A DNA stretch of 39,803 nt from Eubacteriales Family XIII. Incertae Sedis bacterium (GTDB lineage: Bacteria > Bacillota > Clostridia > Peptostreptococcales > Anaerovoracaceae): NCBI GenBank assembly GCA_031260885.1, contig JAISKP010000213.1:1-39803 (forward strand), written 5' to 3'. Positions 1-10,800 of this stretch are shown here, one piece after another. The translations under genes were made by a program, and so were the position numbers. The notes below the pieces were generated by a model, which was given only the letters and a program-made list of their open reading frames with translations, did no database searches and had not been told where the DNA came from. Numbering within the stretch: the first letter of the stretch is position 1; every line of letters starts with the position of its first letter.

Positions 1-17
1 CGCTCCGCATGATGGTG

Positions 18-88
18 CAGAAGGCTTCGCCTTCTGTCCAGTCTATGATGAGGGCTCTGCCCTCATTCTCCCGCAGGGGACACCCCTG
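18..88. repeat. Three consecutive short perfect hairpins with 3-nt loops
   Basis: CAGAAGGC-TTC-GCCTTCTG (18-36), ATGAGGGC-TCT-GCCCTCAT (48-66), CAGGGG-ACA-CCCCTG (74-88). Confidence 0.75.
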
Positions 89-109
89 ACCCCGTTGCCC
101 ACAACTATT

Positions 110-538
110 TTACTCTAACGTTTCGGCATCTTTGAATGCGTCCGAAAGCCGCAGCGTATTGGTATCCGGATACTCGTCCCTACCGTTGTACAGCACGATG
201 AACTCCGGCCGCGGCAGTTCGATTCGTTTCCTGCGGTAGATGCTGTACTTCTGAATGATGATTTCGTAGATGGCCGAAATGTAGATCAAAAGCCTGAGCG
301 GAAGATTTTCGGAAATCGTACTCTGGTGCTCGATCAGGACCACGATCTTTCCGTCAAGGATGAAGGAGATGTCGTTGATCTTGTTGATGAAGAGTACTTT
401 CTCCAAGGTATTGATCTCAACCTCAGTATCAGCAGGGTAGTTTTTCCCTTCGATGGCGTTGTATGTCTCAATCAGCCGTTCCTTATTGCTGAAAAAATCC
501 ACGAACACGCTGTTTCTGTATTCTCTGTTAACGCCCAT
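110..538 (-). pseudogene. Rpn-family (PD-(D/E)XK) recombination-promoting nuclease/putative transposase, C-terminally truncated
   Basis: MGVNREYRNSVFVDFFSNKERLIETYNAIEGKNY...INDISFILDGKIVVLIEHQSTISENLPLRLLIYISAIYE resembles Rpn family; about 142 aa, stops soon after LSDAFKDAE where the family normally continues; AAGGAG upstream of ATG at 538. Confidence 0.7.
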
Positions 539-731
539 ATGCACTCCTTGGAAAAGCAGATAATAGTTGTATGTATATATTACCATATATTACATAAAAT
601 GTCAATATATAATTCCTATTATTATTATCATTCAAGTCGCGAAGTTGGTTTCGTCGCCGTTTCCCTACCTCAAGGACATCCCAATTTCCATTATTAAAAG
701 CAAAAAAAATAATTTTAAATTTTCAAAATTT

Positions 732-745
732 GTTCTAATTAGAAC
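732..745. promoter_or_regulatory. Palindromic operator-like site GTTCTAATTAGAAC
   Basis: Perfect 14-bp palindrome about 90 nt upstream of the 839 start; same motif and downstream spacing found at 7731-7744. Confidence 0.6.
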
Positions 746-770
746 AGACAGCTTCCATCAGCAAAGAATA

Positions 771-822
771 TCATCTAAACATACTGTGCTCAGTTTGAGC
801 ATATCCCATGTTGTTTAGATGA
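771..822 (+). promoter_or_regulatory. Structured leader hairpin just upstream of the RBS
   Basis: TCATCTAAAC (771-780) pairs with GTTTAGATGA (813-822); inner TGCTCA-GTT-TGAGCA (787-801). Confidence 0.5.
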
Positions 823-838
823 ATAGGAAGGTCAAAAA

Positions 839-3800
839 ATGGATGGAATAAAACTGTCACGGAGCAACATGTTGCGCATCCTGTTTGCGCTGTTGCTTTC
901 ATTGTGCATTACAGCAACGCCGATCATGATGGCACTCTCAGCCAATGGCGTAGTCTATGGCGCAGAAGTCGCTACGGCTGAAGCCGTCGGTGAAAGCGAA
1001 GATACTGATGATGTTGAAGAGGTTGCGCTGCTCGGCAGTGACGACTACGTCATCGGAACTCCCGCAATATTGATCGCCGAATCGATTACGATCGATCAGG
1101 GAGGCACCTACAGACTCGATTCATCGCTTACGGGTGCGTCGCTTACGACCATCACAATCGCGACGACGGATCCTGTGACGATCCTCGGCTACGGCATCGG
1201 TGACGGTGATATCAACAACACGGAAAATATCGTAAATAAAAAGATCAAAATCGTCGGTTCGGTTCCCGGAATCAATCTGACCATTCAGGATCTGTTTATC
1301 AACAACCCGGCCGGTACGAACGAGAACATCCTTGACGTCATCGGCGCAGATAATACGCTGACGATCGCCGGGTCGAATCTGCTTGAGATTGTTTACGGCG
1401 GCGGCGGTTCCAAAGCTATGGTTCATGTGCCGGGCACCGCAAATCTTACAGTGAACGGTACCGGAACCCTGTATTTTTACAAGGATTCAGGCGGCGCGGG
1501 CTTTGGCGGCAACAGTGGCGAAATCAACGGTGCGCTTACCTTTGACGGATCGACGATCTTCGGCAAGGGTACTCGCCAGGGCGCAGTGATTGGCACGGGT
1601 TCAAATGCTCCTACAAATACACCGGCCGAAATTCGCTTTATCTCCGGCGAATACACGATGATCAACAATGCGACAGGTGCGCTCATCGGCGGCAGCGGCG
1701 GCAATGGCGGCGGCTTAGGCGGCAATGTCTATATTGAAGGCGGACTTTTCAATTTCAATACCGACTGGAGTGGTGCTGCAATCGGCGGCGGCGGATATTC
1801 CGGCGGCGACAATACGAGCATCGGCGGAAATGTTTTTATCACCGGCGGTTCGCTGCGTTCATACATCGATGTGAACGCGGTATTCACCGACGATGATGCG
1901 TTTAACAACCATACGGCGAACGGACCTTGGGGGGTATCCGACTTTGGCGTAAATGATGCGGCGATCACCGCGAGCAAAGTCAACGATTTGGGCGATTACG
2001 TATACCTGTTGAAGTTTGATACGACAGATTATGCGGCAAGTCTCTATACGGTAGCGATAGACGATGAGGTTTACTATGAGGGCGGAACGCACAACTACAG
2101 ATTTATCAACGAAGATCTGATCAAGAGTGCGCAGGTTGCTGTTGTAAATACGCTTTCGAACTGGGTATCAAACGCCGATCCCAACCTCTACCTCTATGCG
2201 ACGGGGCAGGATCACGTGCTCGATGTCAACGGCACAACCTTCGATGCCGTTTGGGACAGCACGACCTCCTCTTTCACCGTCACCCCGGCTACAGCGGGTC
2301 CCACCGATCCGACGCTCTGGGATGGCACAACGTATGATACGAGTTGGTACAATACGACAGATGCAGAATTCACACTGACGACAGCCGCGCAGTTCGCGGG
2401 CTTTGCTCAGATTGTAAACAACAAACCGGAAGCGAGCGAGGCGGGTGCTGTAGTAGGAACAAATCCTTCGATACCGGCGGATGACTTCCTTGGCAAGACC
2501 GTGAAGTTAGCCGCAGACCTTGATCTCGGCGGCGTTGAAGAAATCGCCGCCGCCATGGATAACTCGACGACGCCCGCTACATGGACAAATCCCGTTTGGA
2601 GCGGTGCCGAGTGGGCGCCGATCGGTTATTACTCTTCCAGCGGTATGCATACAAGCAGCGGCAGCGAGAACGGACTCTACGGTCGTCCGTTCAAGGGCAC
2701 CTTCGACGGTCAGTTCCATGAAATCAGCAACCTCTATGTTCCTTACTACGGTACCAGCGATGATAACGCAGCCGGCAATTCTCACGGTCTCTTCGGCGAT
2801 CTCGGACCTGCCGGAACTGTGAAGAATATCGTCGTCAAAAGCGGCGTCATCAAGGGTGCACGCTTCAACGGCGCCATCGTCGGCCGCAACTGGGGCACTG
2901 TCGAAAATGTTACAAGCTACGCAACGGTCTACGGCAACGGTCGAGGCGGCGCGGGCGGCATCACCGGCGTCAACTACGACAACGGTCCCGATCCCTATGT
3001 CATCAACGCCTTGAGCTATGGTCTCGTCTACAATTCAAAGAACGCGACGGCCGGCACGCCGAGCGCCGGCGGCATCACCTCGACCAACGAGGGCTACATA
3101 ATCAACAGCCTCTTTGTGGGCAAGGTCGGCACGGGCGGGATCACAAACTATGGCGGTATCACGACCGCAGGCACGGGCGCAACCCTCATCGTCAACGACT
3201 ATTATCTTGACAACTCACGTCTGCCGCTCGTAACCACCGGCGTGGGCGGCATCACAAAGACGCTTGCTGAGATTCAGTCATTTGATTTCGTCACTGCACT
3301 GAACGGCACCGGGAACGCATTTGTCGCGGACTATGACGACAACAACGACGGATATCCCGTCCTACTCGGTTATGCCGAAGCAAAGGGTTGGACCACCGCT
3401 GCGCCCTATACCCCTTATGCATGGTATGACCCCGCAGCAACTTCCTATGAGATCGGCACTGCGGCAGAGCTCGCGGAGTTCGCCGAGATCGTCAACGGCA
3501 CGGCAGCCGGCATCGCGCAGGATAATTTCGCAGGAAAGACGGTCACGCTCACGGGCGACATCGCGCTCGATGCGGACGGTAAGTACACCGCAACGCCGAA
3601 TGTCAGATACGGCTCGGCAGGTTATGCGATCATTACTACGCAGTACGCTGCCGATGCAGATGCTGCGATCTGGACGCCCATCGGAAGCGGCACGGCGACA
3701 AACAACAACACCTACAGCGGCAATACCTTTGCCGGAACATTTGACGGCGCAGGATACACCGTGAGCGGCATATACACGACGGCTACTGCACCCGTACAGG

Positions 3801-4903
3801 GTCTGTTTGGTATCGTCAGCGGCACCGTGAAAAACGTGACGGTGGACGGTCTGATCATCGGCAAGTTCCTCGTGGGCGGCGTCGCAGCTGTCCTGAACGG
3901 CGGCACGATCGAAAACAGCGTGAACAATGCGGTCATCTTTGCGGACGGCGGCACGACGCCGAACGGTTATGTCGAAAACGGCGTCAGTCAGGTGGGCGCG
4001 ATCGGCGGCATCGCAGGCGCTGCAATCGGTACAGTGCTCATCACGGACAGCACAAACAACGGCACCGTCATCTGCGCGAACACCAACAAAGGCGGTCGCG
4101 CGGGCGGGATCCTCGGACTCGTAAACGGGGCAACCGATGCAGTCACGGTCACGAATTCGATCAATACTGCGGTGATCGACGCCTATCAGTACGCAGGCGG
4201 CATCATCGGCGGCACCTGGAGCAGCAACAGCGTCATCAGCTACAGTGCGAACCTCGGAGCGTCCGTCACGGGTCACAGCAGCGGTTCCACCTATGTAGGC
4301 GGCATCGCGGCGTACCTGAACGGCACGATCGAGAGCTGCTACAACAAGGCGGACTACAGAATCATCATCGATGGCAGCACCGGCGACAAGGCTGCGCACT
4401 TCGGCGGCATCATCTCCGATGCGGGAACCGCCGGTAAGATCAAGAACAGCTACAACCTCGGTGCGGCGGTCTACGGCGGCGGTGCGACGAGTTCCTCCAG
4501 CGTCAGCGGTATCAATGCTGCAGGCGGTGCGGTGACAAACTCCTACACCATCGGCACCACATCAAGCGGCAACGTGAAAACGGCGGAAGACATGCAGAAA
4601 ACGGCGTTTGTGGTGCTGCTCAACAACGGCGGCGAGTCCTATCATCAGGACAGCGATGCAATCAACGGCGGTTATCCTGTCCTCTCATGGCAGGGCGGCA
4701 CGGTACCGGTCGGCGCACCCGGTTCGGGCGATATTGACGGCGACGGTTACGTGACGGCATACGAAGCGGTTCTACTGGCGAGATACGTCACAGGTCTTGA
4801 GACGCTAACTCCGGAACAGATCGCAGCGGCAGATATGGACGGAGACGGTTTCCTGACGATTATGGATGCGGTCTTGCTCCTGCGCAAGGTTGCCGGATTG
4901 TAA
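839..4903 (+). CDS. Secreted GLUG-repeat surface protein with C-terminal dockerin
   Basis: Signal peptide; many GG-I-x-G GLUG-type repeats; C-terminal GDIDGDGYVTAYEAVLLARYVTGLETLTPEQIAAADMDGDGFLTIMDAVLLLRKVAGL (duplicated dockerin Ca-binding segment). Confidence 0.9.
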   Translation: MDGIKLSRSNMLRILFALLLSLCITATPIMMALSANGVVYGAEVATAEAVGESEDTDDVEEVALLGSDDYVIGTPAILIAESITIDQGGTYRLDSSLTGASLTTITIATTDPVTILGYGIGDGDINNTENIVNKKIKIVGSVPGINLTIQDLFINNPAGTNENILDVIGADNTLTIAGSNLLEIVYGGGGSKAMVHVPGTANLTVNGTGTLYFYKDSGGAGFGGNSGEINGALTFDGSTIFGKGTRQGAVIGTGSNAPTNTPAEIRFISGEYTMINNATGALIGGSGGNGGGLGGNVYIEGGLFNFNTDWSGAAIGGGGYSGGDNTSIGGNVFITGGSLRSYIDVNAVFTDDDAFNNHTANGPWGVSDFGVNDAAITASKVNDLGDYVYLLKFDTTDYAASLYTVAIDDEVYYEGGTHNYRFINEDLIKSAQVAVVNTLSNWVSNADPNLYLYATGQDHVLDVNGTTFDAVWDSTTSSFTVTPATAGPTDPTLWDGTTYDTSWYNTTDAEFTLTTAAQFAGFAQIVNNKPEASEAGAVVGTNPSIPADDFLGKTVKLAADLDLGGVEEIAAAMDNSTTPATWTNPVWSGAEWAPIGYYSSSGMHTSSGSENGLYGRPFKGTFDGQFHEISNLYVPYYGTSDDNAAGNSHGLFGDLGPAGTVKNIVVKSGVIKGARFNGAIVGRNWGTVENVTSYATVYGNGRGGAGGITGVNYDNGPDPYVINALSYGLVYNSKNATAGTPSAGGITSTNEGYIINSLFVGKVGTGGITNYGGITTAGTGATLIVNDYYLDNSRLPLVTTGVGGITKTLAEIQSFDFVTALNGTGNAFVADYDDNNDGYPVLLGYAEAKGWTTAAPYTPYAWYDPAATSYEIGTAAELAEFAEIVNGTAAGIAQDNFAGKTVTLTGDIALDADGKYTATPNVRYGSAGYAIITTQYAADADAAIWTPIGSGTATNNNTYSGNTFAGTFDGAGYTVSGIYTTATAPVQGLFGIVSGTVKNVTVDGLIIGKFLVGGVAAVLNGGTIENSVNNAVIFADGGTTPNGYVENGVSQVGAIGGIAGAAIGTVLITDSTNNGTVICANTNKGGRAGGILGLVNGATDAVTVTNSINTAVIDAYQYAGGIIGGTWSSNSVISYSANLGASVTGHSSGSTYVGGIAAYLNGTIESCYNKADYRIIIDGSTGDKAAHFGGIISDAGTAGKIKNSYNLGAAVYGGGATSSSSVSGINAAGGAVTNSYTIGTTSSGNVKTAEDMQKTAFVVLLNNGGESYHQDSDAINGGYPVLSWQGGTVPVGAPGSGDIDGDGYVTAYEAVLLARYVTGLETLTPEQIAAADMDGDGFLTIMDAVLLLRKVAGL

Positions 4904-4936
4904 GAAGTGCTAAGACGAATATATTTATACAAAGGG

Positions 4937-4967
4937 ACCCGCCGTGCAGATCATCTGTGCGGCGGGT
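4937..4967. other. Intergenic hairpin
   Basis: ACCCGCCGTGCAGA-TCA-TCTGTGCGGCGGGT, 12/14 complementary; no clear T-tract. Confidence 0.5.
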
Positions 4968-5047
4968 TCAGCCATAGATAAATCAGCGGGGAACAGATCA
5001 ACTGTGAATACGCCGGATGTCGATCGGCAGAAGGAGGATTTCAAAAG

Positions 5048-7705
5048 ATGAATGGGATGCTGCATTCACGAAATAGCGTACTCCGCATACTGCTTGTGTT
5101 GGTACTCACGCTATGTATTATCGCATCGCCCATTGCTGCGGTATTTACAGCGGTAGGCGGCAATGTTTATGCTGAGAATACGGGAACGACCGTGAAACCC
5201 CCTGCCGATCTGACGATCAGTACGGCGGCGGAGCTGTCTGCTTTTGCGCAGGCGGTGAATGCGGGGGACGACTTTTCGGATAAGATCGTGCGCCTCGGTG
5301 CGGACATCGACCTTGCCGGCGCAACGTGGACGCCCATCGGACGCTTTGCTCCGATCGACAATCCTGTGCCGGCGCACGCCTTCGCGGGAACATTTGACGG
5401 TGATGGTCGCACAATTTCGGGACTTTCGATCACATCCGGGGACAGCGTCGCGCTCTTCGGTTATCTGACCGGTGAACTCTCTGACCTTACGGTAGAGGGC
5501 AGCGTGTCCGGCGGCGAAACCGTCGCGGGCGTTGTCGCGGTGCTCGCCGGGGCGGTTCGCGGCGTCACAAACAGGGTCAGAGTCTTCGCGACCGGCAGCT
5601 ATGTCGGCGGGATCGCTGCCGATGCGGCGGGGACTTTTCTGATTGCGGATTGCATCAATGAAGGCGAGATCGGAAATTCTTCGGATACGAAGAGCTCCGG
5701 AAAGCTCGGGGGCATGATCGGCCGCGCGGATACAGGGACAAGCGGCGTGATCGAACGCTGCGCGAACACGGCGGATATCACAGGCTATCAGTACCTCGCG
5801 GGCATCGCCGGCGGCATCTTCGGTGAGGTCAGCGTGCGCACGAGCTACAATACCGGAAAGATCGAGGGCAAGAGCTTCGGCAAGGTCTATCTCGGCGGCA
5901 TCGTCGGCAAGCTCGAGGGCGGGACGATCGACAGCTGTTACAATCGCGGCGAGATATACGGCAACCGCATCGATCAATCGATGGGTCATATCCGTGCGAT
6001 CGGCGGCATCGTCGGCTGCGAGGAAAATCATACGGTCGGTACCGCGATCACCAATGTGTATCAGACGGGGCTGATCTGGTTTAATGCCACAGGCATGAAT
6101 CCCGCTTTGGACAATCACTACATCATGATGACCGGTCATATTTCCGGTGGCAACAGCAGCACAGACGTAAACACCATGACCTACGAAAACTGTTTCTACG
6201 AGGCAGGTTGCTATCCACAGGCGGAGCCGCTCCATCCGGATTACATCTTCTTCCGCCATGAGGGCGGTCTTTCGATCTGGGATACACCCTATGTGACGCC
6301 GGCGACGACGGACGAGCTGCGCGGTGCGGAAATCCTTGCAGACCTTGGTGCGGAGTTTGAAGCGGATTCGGAAAACCTCAATGACGGATTTCCGGTGCTC
6401 TTGTGGCAAAACGGCGTAACCGATGCACCGATCCGATATTACGATGTGTTGAGTCCGATTGTCTTGGGCGGCAATGCATCTGTCGTCTGTTCACCTACAC
6501 AGGCAGAAGAAGGGGAAACAGTCTCGGTGCAGGCAGACTCGATCGAGACCGGGAAACGCATATACCGCGTTATCGCCACCGACGTAGCGGGATCTGCCGT
6601 TGCGGTTGCGCCGCAGCAGGATGGCTCCTATGCCTTCACGATGCCGGGGCGCAATGTGCGTGTTGAAGTGATTCTGGAAAATGACACGGCGGGCGGCGCG
6701 TCTTATACGCTCACCATGCCGGACGGTCTGGATGGGATCTGGACAGTTCTCACCGAGTCGAGCGGTGCCGCCTCGGCTACCGCATATGCGGCGGGATCCA
6801 CGGTGTTCGTCAATGTCCAAAAACAGCCGGAGGCACTATCTTCCGGCTTGCTTGGCATATCCGTCGTTCAGACGAGCGTCGGAGAAGGGGGCGATGGGAG
6901 CACCGAGGTTCTTGTTGCAACGCTGAAGGAGGGACTCTACGCATTTACCATGCCCGCGGGCAACGCGGCATTTACGCTCAATATTTCTTACGCGCCGCTT
7001 TCGGTGTTCGTTCAGCGGGGCGCGTCACAGGTGCCGCAGGCGCTGAAGACCTACAGCCGACAAGAGATGGAAGTAATTTCCGAAAATGGGATTTATTACA
7101 GCGGCTGGTCCTCCGAAACCGATCCGATGATCGGGCGCGCGGATACGGCAGTACCGTTGGCAACCTTATTGGCGGATGCCGGTGTCACGTTCGCGCCCGG
7201 AGACATTCTGAAGATCGGCAGCATCGACGGCATGTCGCTGTCCTACACCTATGCGGATCTGATCGGAACGCCGCGTTATTACTATCCGGGGCTCCTGGAA
7301 GGCTCGGCAGCGGATCGCACACCATTCGAACCGATCCTGACGATATGCCAGAATGTGATTTTGGGCTCGGACGGGACGGGAAGCGAACCGCCGGCGGGCG
7401 ATACGCAAAATGCCTACCGCTTCATCTTCGGACAGAGCGAGAGAGATTTCACAAACCACACGAAGGTCGTGGATCGCCTTGTAAAATACGTCACATCCGT
7501 GACCGTCGTGAAGGCAGCTGTCTCCGGGGATATAGACGGAGACGGTACGCTTACGGTATTTGATCTTGTGATTTTGCTGCGTTCGATCGTCGGTCTTGAG
7601 ACGTTGACGGATGCGCAAAGACTTGTGGCTGATGCAGACGGGGACAACGCGGTGACGGTGTTTGATGTGGTGCTGCATATGAGACGATTGGTCGGATTGG
7701 ACTAA
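5048..7705 (+). CDS. Secreted GLUG-repeat protein with SUOX-like domain and C-terminal dockerin
   Basis: Signal peptide; GLUG repeats; region KTYSRQEMEVISENGIYYSG...YRFIFGQSERDFTNHTKVVDRLVKYVTSVTV; dockerin GDIDGDGTLTVFDLVILLRSIVGL...ADADGDNAVTVFDVVLHMRRLVGLD; RBS ggagg. Confidence 0.85.
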   Translation: MNGMLHSRNSVLRILLVLVLTLCIIASPIAAVFTAVGGNVYAENTGTTVKPPADLTISTAAELSAFAQAVNAGDDFSDKIVRLGADIDLAGATWTPIGRFAPIDNPVPAHAFAGTFDGDGRTISGLSITSGDSVALFGYLTGELSDLTVEGSVSGGETVAGVVAVLAGAVRGVTNRVRVFATGSYVGGIAADAAGTFLIADCINEGEIGNSSDTKSSGKLGGMIGRADTGTSGVIERCANTADITGYQYLAGIAGGIFGEVSVRTSYNTGKIEGKSFGKVYLGGIVGKLEGGTIDSCYNRGEIYGNRIDQSMGHIRAIGGIVGCEENHTVGTAITNVYQTGLIWFNATGMNPALDNHYIMMTGHISGGNSSTDVNTMTYENCFYEAGCYPQAEPLHPDYIFFRHEGGLSIWDTPYVTPATTDELRGAEILADLGAEFEADSENLNDGFPVLLWQNGVTDAPIRYYDVLSPIVLGGNASVVCSPTQAEEGETVSVQADSIETGKRIYRVIATDVAGSAVAVAPQQDGSYAFTMPGRNVRVEVILENDTAGGASYTLTMPDGLDGIWTVLTESSGAASATAYAAGSTVFVNVQKQPEALSSGLLGISVVQTSVGEGGDGSTEVLVATLKEGLYAFTMPAGNAAFTLNISYAPLSVFVQRGASQVPQALKTYSRQEMEVISENGIYYSGWSSETDPMIGRADTAVPLATLLADAGVTFAPGDILKIGSIDGMSLSYTYADLIGTPRYYYPGLLEGSAADRTPFEPILTICQNVILGSDGTGSEPPAGDTQNAYRFIFGQSERDFTNHTKVVDRLVKYVTSVTVVKAAVSGDIDGDGTLTVFDLVILLRSIVGLETLTDAQRLVADADGDNAVTVFDVVLHMRRLVGLD

Positions 7706-7730
7706 AAAAAAATGGGTTTGTGAAATATTT

Positions 7731-7744
7731 GTTCTAGATAGAAC
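7731..7744. promoter_or_regulatory. Operator-like site GTTCTAGATAGAAC
   Basis: 6-2-6 inverted repeat; flanks match the 732-745 site (TTTGTTCTAnnTAGAACAGACA-N14-AGAATAT). Confidence 0.6.
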
Positions 7745-7830
7745 AGACAAACCGCAAAACCATAGAATATAGTTACTAAAGCCGCCCGAAGCGGGGGGTT
7801 TGCTTATTGCTAAATAAGGAGGACAAATAA

Positions 7831-10800
7831 ATGCAAAGTGTGAAGAACAGAGGGAAGAATCGGATCATCTCGATCCTGACAGTCGCGATGCTCCTGATGT
7901 GCCTTTTCCCGGCAGCGGCGTTTGCGGACGACAAGGCGACGATTACGGTCGGAAACCCGATCGTTGCGGCACCCGCAGAAGGGTATGAGCCGGGCGCTAC
8001 TTTCCGGGTACCGGTGACGTTAGCAGACAATCCGGGGTTTGCCACGGTAGGTTTTGATTTAAGATATGATACGGATGCGCTGGAAGTGACCGGGTTCGAT
8101 ACTTCTGCAGGCACACTGCTTAATGATGCTAACCTTATTCAGCCAAATCCTGCAATAGGTGCAATAACCGGTATGTATATTCTCGCAAATAAATTGGGAG
8201 ACGGCATATTGTTTTATGCCGACTTTAAAGTTAAAGATGATGCTGTTGGGGACGCTTATGAGATCGGTATCGGTCGGATAAGCGAAGCTCCTCTCAATTT
8301 CGCGTCTTTATCGGGTACAGCGATTCCTACTGATTTTGTGCCCACCACCATCACTGTAAAAGGCGAAGCGCCTCCTGCAACCGATCCCGCGCAGATCAGC
8401 TTGGGAAGCATCGCGGCTACCGAGTCGGGCGAAGAATTCACGGTCTCCGCGACGATCGCTGACAACCCGGGCTTTATAGGTGCGAGCTTCACACTTGGAT
8501 ACGATACGACAGCGCTTGAGATCGTGTCTGTAACTGCGGACGGCGGTCTGTTTGCCAGCGGTCTGATTTGGGGATCTGCTGCACCGGGTAGTGTGACCTT
8601 TCTCAATGATGGTCTTACTGCGAACATAACGGACAACGGAAAGTTGTTTGATGTCACCTTTAAAGTCAAAACCGACGCGACGCCGGGATCTTATCCGATT
8701 ACAATCGGCTTGAAAGACGGCACTGCCAATAACTTCGCGAATTGGGAAGCGGAGACCGTAGGTGTGGAATTCACCGGCACATCCGTGACGGTGTCGGCTC
8801 CTGTGCCTCCCGCACAGGTCACTCTTGGAAGTGCTCCGGCTACCGACTTAGGCGCAGAATTCACGGTTTCCGCGACGGTCGCCGACAACCCGGGATTTAC
8901 AGGTGCGAGCTTCACGCTTGGTTACGATACGACAGCGCTTGAGATCGTGTCTGTAACTGCGGACGGCGGTCTGTTTGCCGGTGGACTGGTATGGAACGCC
9001 GCGACCAATACGGTGACTTTCTTGAATGCTGAAGGTCTCACAGATGTTACAGGTGACGGAAAGTTGTTCGATGTCACCTTTAAAGTCAAAACAGACGCGA
9101 CGCCGGGATCTTATCCGATTACCATCGGCTTGAAGGACGGAAATGCCAATTACTTCGTGAATTGGGAAGCGAAGACCGTAGGTGTGGAATTCACCGGTAC
9201 GTCCGTGACGGTGAAACCGCCGCTTCCGACCGGTTTGAAATTTGTGATCGGTGATCTCGATGGTTATCTTGGGCAGGACATTGTCGTGCCTGTAAACCTC
9301 GTGGATAATCCGGGCTTTGCTGCAGTTGCCTTCACTGTGGATTTTGACGAGGATATATTCGAACTGAAAGACGCCGATTTTACCGTTTCCGGTTTTACCG
9401 ATGTCACTTTTGTCGGTAGCTTCACAGCGGATGGTTCCGGTTCGGATCTCGGGCTTCCGGATGGTTCTTATGTGATTACACTCGTAAAATTGAATGGGAC
9501 AGATGCAAACATTGATGGAGACGGTCTCCTCTTTAATTTGGTCTTTAAGGTCAAGGCCGGTGCAGATCCTGGGTCGGCTGAGATAAAGCTCATCCAGCAA
9601 GGACCCGTCTCGGGTTGGGTCGGCACTACGCCGGTTACCGGAATTCCCGCGACGATCGTACCCGGCACGGTGGAAGTGCTCGATCTGATCATCCCTACGG
9701 CTGCTGATTTTTCATTCACGCCTACAGCGGCAACCTACAACGGCAGTCAGCACGCAGTCACGGTCACCGCGACAAATGACAATGTAGGTGCCGTCACGGC
9801 GGTCTATTACACGGGAACGGGCGACACCACATATTCAAAGTCAGCGGCTGCGCCGATCGATGCGGGCACTTATACCGTGTCTGTGGATGTCGCAGTAGCC
9901 GCCATTTACGGTCCCTTTGAGGGGCTTGAACTCGGCACATTTACGATCAACAAAGCGGCTGCACCGCCGATCACATATCCGACGGCAAGCGAGATCACCT
10001 ACGGACAGGCGCTGTCGGCAGTCGTGCTGTCGCCTGCTTCGAATGATTATGGTTCCTTCGCCTTTGATTCAAGCATTGATCTGACGGCAACGCCCGATGC
10101 CGGTACATATTCGTATCCGGTCGTCTTCAATACGAACGACGCGACGCTGAAAAACTATGAGGCGATTACGCCGCTGGTGCAGGATGTGTCCGTAACCGTG
10201 AAGAAGGCTTTGGCACCGTTGATCACGTGGCCTACGGCAAGTGCGATCACTTATGGACAGGCGCTGTCCGCAGTTACACTGAGCGGCGGCTCGACTGCGT
10301 ATGGTTCCTTTGATTGGGCCTCAAGTGTCGTTTTGACTACGGTACCCAATGCGGGACCGCATGACTATCCGGTTGTCTTCACGCCGAGTGCCGCAACTGT
10401 GAAAAATTATGAAACCATTACAACTTTGACGGAGGATGTAACCGTGACTGTGAACAAAGCGCCGGCACCGTCGATCACGTGGCCTACGGCAGGCACGATC
10501 AAGGAAGGTAAGGCACTTTCCACCTCCGCGCTGACCGGCGGCTCGACTGCACTGGGTTCCTTCAGTTGGACGAGCGGTACAACCGTACCGCCGCTGGCAG
10601 GCGGATCTTATAGCGTGACCTTCACGCCGAACGCGGATACGATCAACAACTATTTACCGATCACGTCGAACACGAGCAATGTCAGCGTCGCTGTTCGGAA
10701 GGCCGGTGACATGGATGGAGACGGATATGTGACGTCATATGACGTATTGTTACAGCTACAGTATGTGTATGGATATCTTCCGCCGCCGACAGGGCTTGAA

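Noticed and set aside
3362-4399. 345-aa minus-strand ORF inside the first GLUG gene
   Set aside because: Antisense to a strongly supported CDS; Arg/Asp/Ala-rich composition is an artefact of reading the GLUG repeats backwards.
5111-6409. 432-aa minus-strand ORF
   Set aside because: Antisense to the dockerin gene at 5048; no recognisable domain.
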